A stretch of 64,000 nt of DNA from positions 35,490,067 to 35,554,066 of the forward strand of contig NC_052354.1 in the NCBI RefSeq assembly GCF_009727055.1, read 5' to 3'. This DNA is from Benincasa hispida. Lineage: Eukaryota; Streptophyta; Magnoliopsida; Cucurbitales; Cucurbitaceae. Made by a program: the position numbers and the translations under genes. The notes below the pieces were generated by a model. That model did not search any database. It was not told where the DNA came from and saw only the letters and a program-made list of their open reading frames with translations. Positions 60,660 to 64,000 of this stretch are shown piece by piece (positions within the stretch are counted from its first letter, which is position 1; each line of letters begins with the position of its first letter).

Positions 60660-60960
60660 TAATGTAGAGACGTTATGATAAATACTCGATACACAATACT
60701 CATTGCTTGATACTTGTTAAGATATACTCGTTACACAATACTCGACAATACTCGATAAACATTAACTATATAGATGGTCGATTTATATGTACTATACACT
60801 CGGTGCATGTTACATGATACTCGATAATACTCAGCAAACATTAGGTATATAGACGGTTGATTTACATGTACTATATACTCGGTGCATGTTATACGATACT
60901 CGACAATACTCGATAAACATTGACATATAAATGGTTCATTTACATGTACTATATAAATGA
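60660..60960. repeat. TACTCGAT cluster containing a 79-bp tandem repeat
   Basis: Units begin TACTCGACAATACTCGATAA at 60739 and 60897 and TACTCGATAATACTCAGCAA at 60818, a 79-bp period with two full copies and a partial third. Four exact TACTCGAT words occur overall. It lies between the convergent 3' ends of the second MULE's genes. Confidence 0.9.
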
Positions 60961-61235
60961 TTTATATTGGTAATGTTGTCTAAGATTTACAAATAATGTC
61001 AAAACTTACATAGATGGTATAGATTTACAAATAGTGTCAAAATTTACATAGAAAGCCCTAATAAAAAAAATCGATATGCCCACAACTCGGCATCATACTA
61101 TATACAGTTCAGATTTAGTTTGATTTGCAAATAATGTCAAAATATTGTGTCAAATTTACAAATGATGTCAAAATTCACATAGATGGTCTAGATTTACAAA
61201 TAACGTCAAAATTTACATAGAAAAATTGTTCTGCC
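60961..61235. repeat. Repeated ATTTACAAATA.TGTCAAAATTTACATAGA words
   Basis: At least four imperfect copies of AGATTTACAAATA, each followed by GTCAAAATT and ACATAGA, over 250 bp. The right end abuts the Ulp1-like stop codon. Confidence 0.75.
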
Positions 61236-64000
61236 TTAATAAAGTAATTGATCTGCCCATAACTCGGCACCATACTGTAACCTGAAATCATGCATCTTAT
61301 CATGTCGTAAGCTCTCCATACTCGACCCGGTCACCAAGTACTCAAAGTACTTGAGACTAAATATCCCATAGTCCAGTGTATTCCCCTATAGTGCGCCTGT
61401 ATTGATATGGCTCAGCTTCCAAGGATTGGGTGAAAGGTCAGGCTTTGCATCATATAGGCCGCAGAATTGTGCAAATGAAGGGAGAGTAAAGCATAAGGAT
61501 GCTAGGAATTTTAGCAGATCCTTTACTGTTATGTACTTGGGCAGTGAGTCATATAAAAGGATGCGTCCGATGTTTATGTCCACGAACAACATAAACCAAT
61601 GTTGCTATAGTTGACTGGGCTATAGATGTAATCGATATTTGCCCATCCAGGCTGATGTTCAAGTACCAGTCCGAGCATGTAAGCGACATATGTGTGCTCT
61701 TTCTCCCATACTTTAGCAGCTTCTTCCATCGTTTTCCCACGTATGGCCTCAAACAAGCTATCTAAACCTTGGAGGTTCAAGTGACTCTGTAAAATAGATA
61801 ACAATAGGTTCGAGTGTAAATCAATAAGTTCAAGTGTATATCAATAATGCAAAATTTTACATTAAAATTTCAACCCTCTATAATACATACCAATATGCCA
61901 TGTGGCAATATTTTGAACCGATGAACACATATCTCTGGTCGGCTAATAAATTTTTGTCAGAGAAACATGAATAAAGAATCGATAACCTATAGTTTGTAAG
62001 TTAAGTCAAAGAATGGGAATAGTAATTAACATGCACATAAATGTAATAAGGGAGGTTAACTTACGTCATTCTTAACCCAATTACTATCACGTGTTAGCTC
62101 CCAGAACAACTCCTTCATTCGTGCAACTCGTCCTGAATAAGACTTCATTTCCCAGCCAGTGAGAACCCATGTCCACGCTGTTTAACCAGACCATGAACTC
62201 ATTCATCAAGCCCTCTGGAATAGTGTGTGTCGAGTCATGGGGGCGATGTCAATCACATGTTCACCGAGTGAATTTATTTATGCTTTTTCCAGTTGCCCTT
62301 ACCGTGTCAACTAGAGGTGCGTATGGTTGTGTTGACTTCCTCTTCCTACTTGTCCATTGGTAGAGTTGAGTTTACTGTCACCCGTAAACCCTTGCTACAC
62401 AAATAATATTTATAATCACCGAACAAACTACTTATACTAATTGGTAGTACAAGCGGAAAGTTCGGGGTTGAACCTCAGGGAAGCACGAAAGATTAGTTCA
62501 TTAAAGTGCGTTTTCAGTTAAAATGGTGAATTGGGGGGTGTTTGGTGTGGATTGGATAATTAAAAGTGCATGAGAATAAAATGTGAGAAAATAAAAGATA
62601 GAAATGCAATTAAAGGAAATGATATAGCTTAAGGGAATCAGAATCGACCAATGTAATTCTTGTTCATCGAGTTGTTTAAATGCAATTTTAGTTTCTTGAC
62701 TATGTCTGGCCCAATTGATTGGAATCCCAATCAATGGTCCTAGTTACGTAATTAATCAACATGCATAGAAAATGAATCCGCTCCATACAAATTAACGAAT
62801 CGCATTAAGTACTAGGGATAACGCCAGGATATGTGTTCGACTTCCAACGTCTAATCAAACATTCAATATAATTTTTCTCTAGGCTAATAGGAGCAATACT
62901 ATTCTTTTTAGGAAAACATATCTCAGATCTAATGAATCGCAAGCCCAACTAACCTATTGCTTCCAATGGGATTAACCTATAATTTCATGTCACATATTGC
63001 AAGCCAATCTCCAAGCATTAGAATCACACAACAACATCATTGGTTGTCAATCAATAATAAAATCATGCAATTCATGAACACAAAATTCATATTGAAACCC
63101 ATAGACAAATAAAAAGATTACATTCAAACAAAACTCTCAAAAACTACATTGTTCCAAAATCCCCTAAATGATTTACAAAGTATGTTAGATCAAACACAAC
63201 ATGATGTGGATTTATATTAGAATAAGTTTAAGATGATATTACAATCCCGGCACATTAACCGCAGTAGGTTGGTGATTGTTTGTATGTCAGCTTGAAGGAC
63301 ACTCAATTCAGACTTCACATATTTCAAGTCTGACTGTACATCTTCCAATTTACGCTCCATCATAACCACTCTCTAATCTATGTCACAGATCGATGTGTGA
63401 ATGCCTGTACCCCTCATGGGTTGTATTCAACCGAGGGGACCCTCGCTTCTTAGTTGGGGGCACATGTTTGTCAGTAGGGAGCTTGTAAGACTCGTTTATG
63501 AGGAGGGTGAATCTCGTGCTCGTCGATAGGGAGCTTGTGAGACTGATGCTCACCGAGTTCTGGTTCATGGGCTCAATGTTTATGACTCTTGTAGTCATTA
63601 GAGCGACTACGAGCATCCTCATCATGGTGTGATCTATGTGTCTCTGAGGAGGTCATCTAGGCATCAATGCGCTCATATACGGGTCGTTCATCAATCAAAG
63701 TGTCCCTATACCACCCCTCCATATCGAACATGATCAATGGTATGGGTGTGATCCTTGTCTATACAAAACAACGAACAATTTGTTAGTTATATGTGACATT
63801 CACCTTAAATCCAAGTAAATTGTGATGTAATACACTAACCTCGATGGACTTAAACACGTCTCGCACTATTGTTTTGGTTCGGAGTGAGTACATACATTCC
63901 CACCTCAGGAATCGAGGGATGGCATGTCTATTGAATCTTTTCGGCAACCATTGAAATGATCTCGTATGCCCACACCTACCATAATTCATAAACGATTATA
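61236..64000 (-). pseudogene. Ulp1-protease-like gene of the second MULE, start beyond the window
   Basis: Minus-strand order: DUF1985 C-terminal part (63989-63783, IPRFLRWECM), a coiled-coil spacer (about 63380-63250, KLEDVQSDLKYVKSELSVL), an interrupting LTR, then KELFWELTRDSNWVKND ending at a GTAAGT donor (62064), a small exon (about 61990-61890, LLADQRYVF) with a GTATGT donor, and a last exon from 61786 after TTTTACAG. The last exon has AIRGKTMEEAAKVWEKEH, the catalytic HW (CAT at 61599-61601) after a one-base frame slip, DINIGRILLYDSL, and LDYGIFSLKYFEYL, where the catalytic Cys is Tyr (61368-61370). It ends ELWADQLLY. Intron borders survive, so the captured gene kept a spliced structure. 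Confidence 0.85.
62392..63243 (-). mobile_element. Gypsy-type LTR inside the second Ulp1-like gene
   Basis: The stretch shares GGGGTTGAACCTCAGGGAAG with the gypsy LTRs at 35703 and 41183 and splits the Ulp1-like coding region. On the minus strand it starts TGTAATATCATC at 63243. Flanks AACCC (62387-62391) and ATCCC (63244-63248) agree at four of five bases; the left border is tentative. Confidence 0.65.

Noticed and set aside
1..64000. CRISPR arrays, bacterial operons, tRNA or rRNA genes
   Set aside because: No regularly spaced identical repeats with unique spacers, and no clover-leaf or rRNA sequence was seen. The tRNA-like words at 2725, 19118 and 49415 are retrotransposon primer sites.

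Overview
This window is plant nuclear DNA. It holds one intact single-copy gene, a FRIGIDA (FRI) homologue at about 22.49-29.59 kb on the + strand, surrounded by transposable-element debris. The family mix suggests a dicot, and I infer a cucurbit with moderate confidence: Ty1/copia elements with about 2-kb LTRs, Athila/Tat-like Ty3/gypsy elements, and Mutator-like elements (MULEs) that carry an Ulp1-type protease gene. No bacterial operons, CRISPR arrays, rRNA or tRNA genes were seen.

Layout. (1) 1-11.3 kb: a near-complete but dead Ty1/copia element on the + strand. Its 5' LTR is cut by the window edge and by a later antisense solo LTR. A tRNA-iMet-type primer site, a 2.3-kb non-coding leader, broken gag and pol, and a 2.17-kb 3' LTR follow. 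(2) 11.3-21.6 kb: a mosaic of copia leader and LTR fragments in both orientations and a degenerate antisense MULE transposase. The right part is an LTR element bounded by the 5-bp duplication TATAC, into which an antisense copia piece has been inserted. (3) 22.3-29.6 kb: the FRI homologue, three exons, predicted 667 residues. Its 3.8-kb first intron has an inverted LINE plus a poly(A)-tailed LINE 3' end. (4) 29.6-32.8 kb: AT-rich intergenic DNA with small duplications. (5) 32.9-40.8 kb: a MULE with convergent genes, an Ulp1-protease-like gene on + and a transposase on -. The transposase is split by an LTR that is itself split by a gypsy LTR. (6) 41.2-60.4 kb: an antisense Athila/Tat-like gypsy element with gag and protease but no recognised reverse transcriptase or integrase. 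It carries one solo LTR in its interior and a stack of further insertions in its 5' LTR, most closed by exact 5-bp target-site duplications. (7) 60.4-64 kb: a second Ulp1-MULE in opposite orientation (transposase 3' end on +, Ulp1-like gene on -), with a gypsy-like LTR inside.

The transposable elements appear inactive: stops, frameshifts and catalytic substitutions are visible. The two Ulp1-like genes have lost different catalytic residues (His to Tyr in one, Cys to Tyr in the other). Only FRI looks like a functional host gene; its relatives act in vernalisation and flowering-time control through the FLC-activating FRIGIDA complex. Two recurring patterns are not explained by coding content: CGATCG-centred words packed into copia LTRs and leaders, and a TACTCGAT octamer clustered at the gene-flanking positions of the Ulp1-MULEs.
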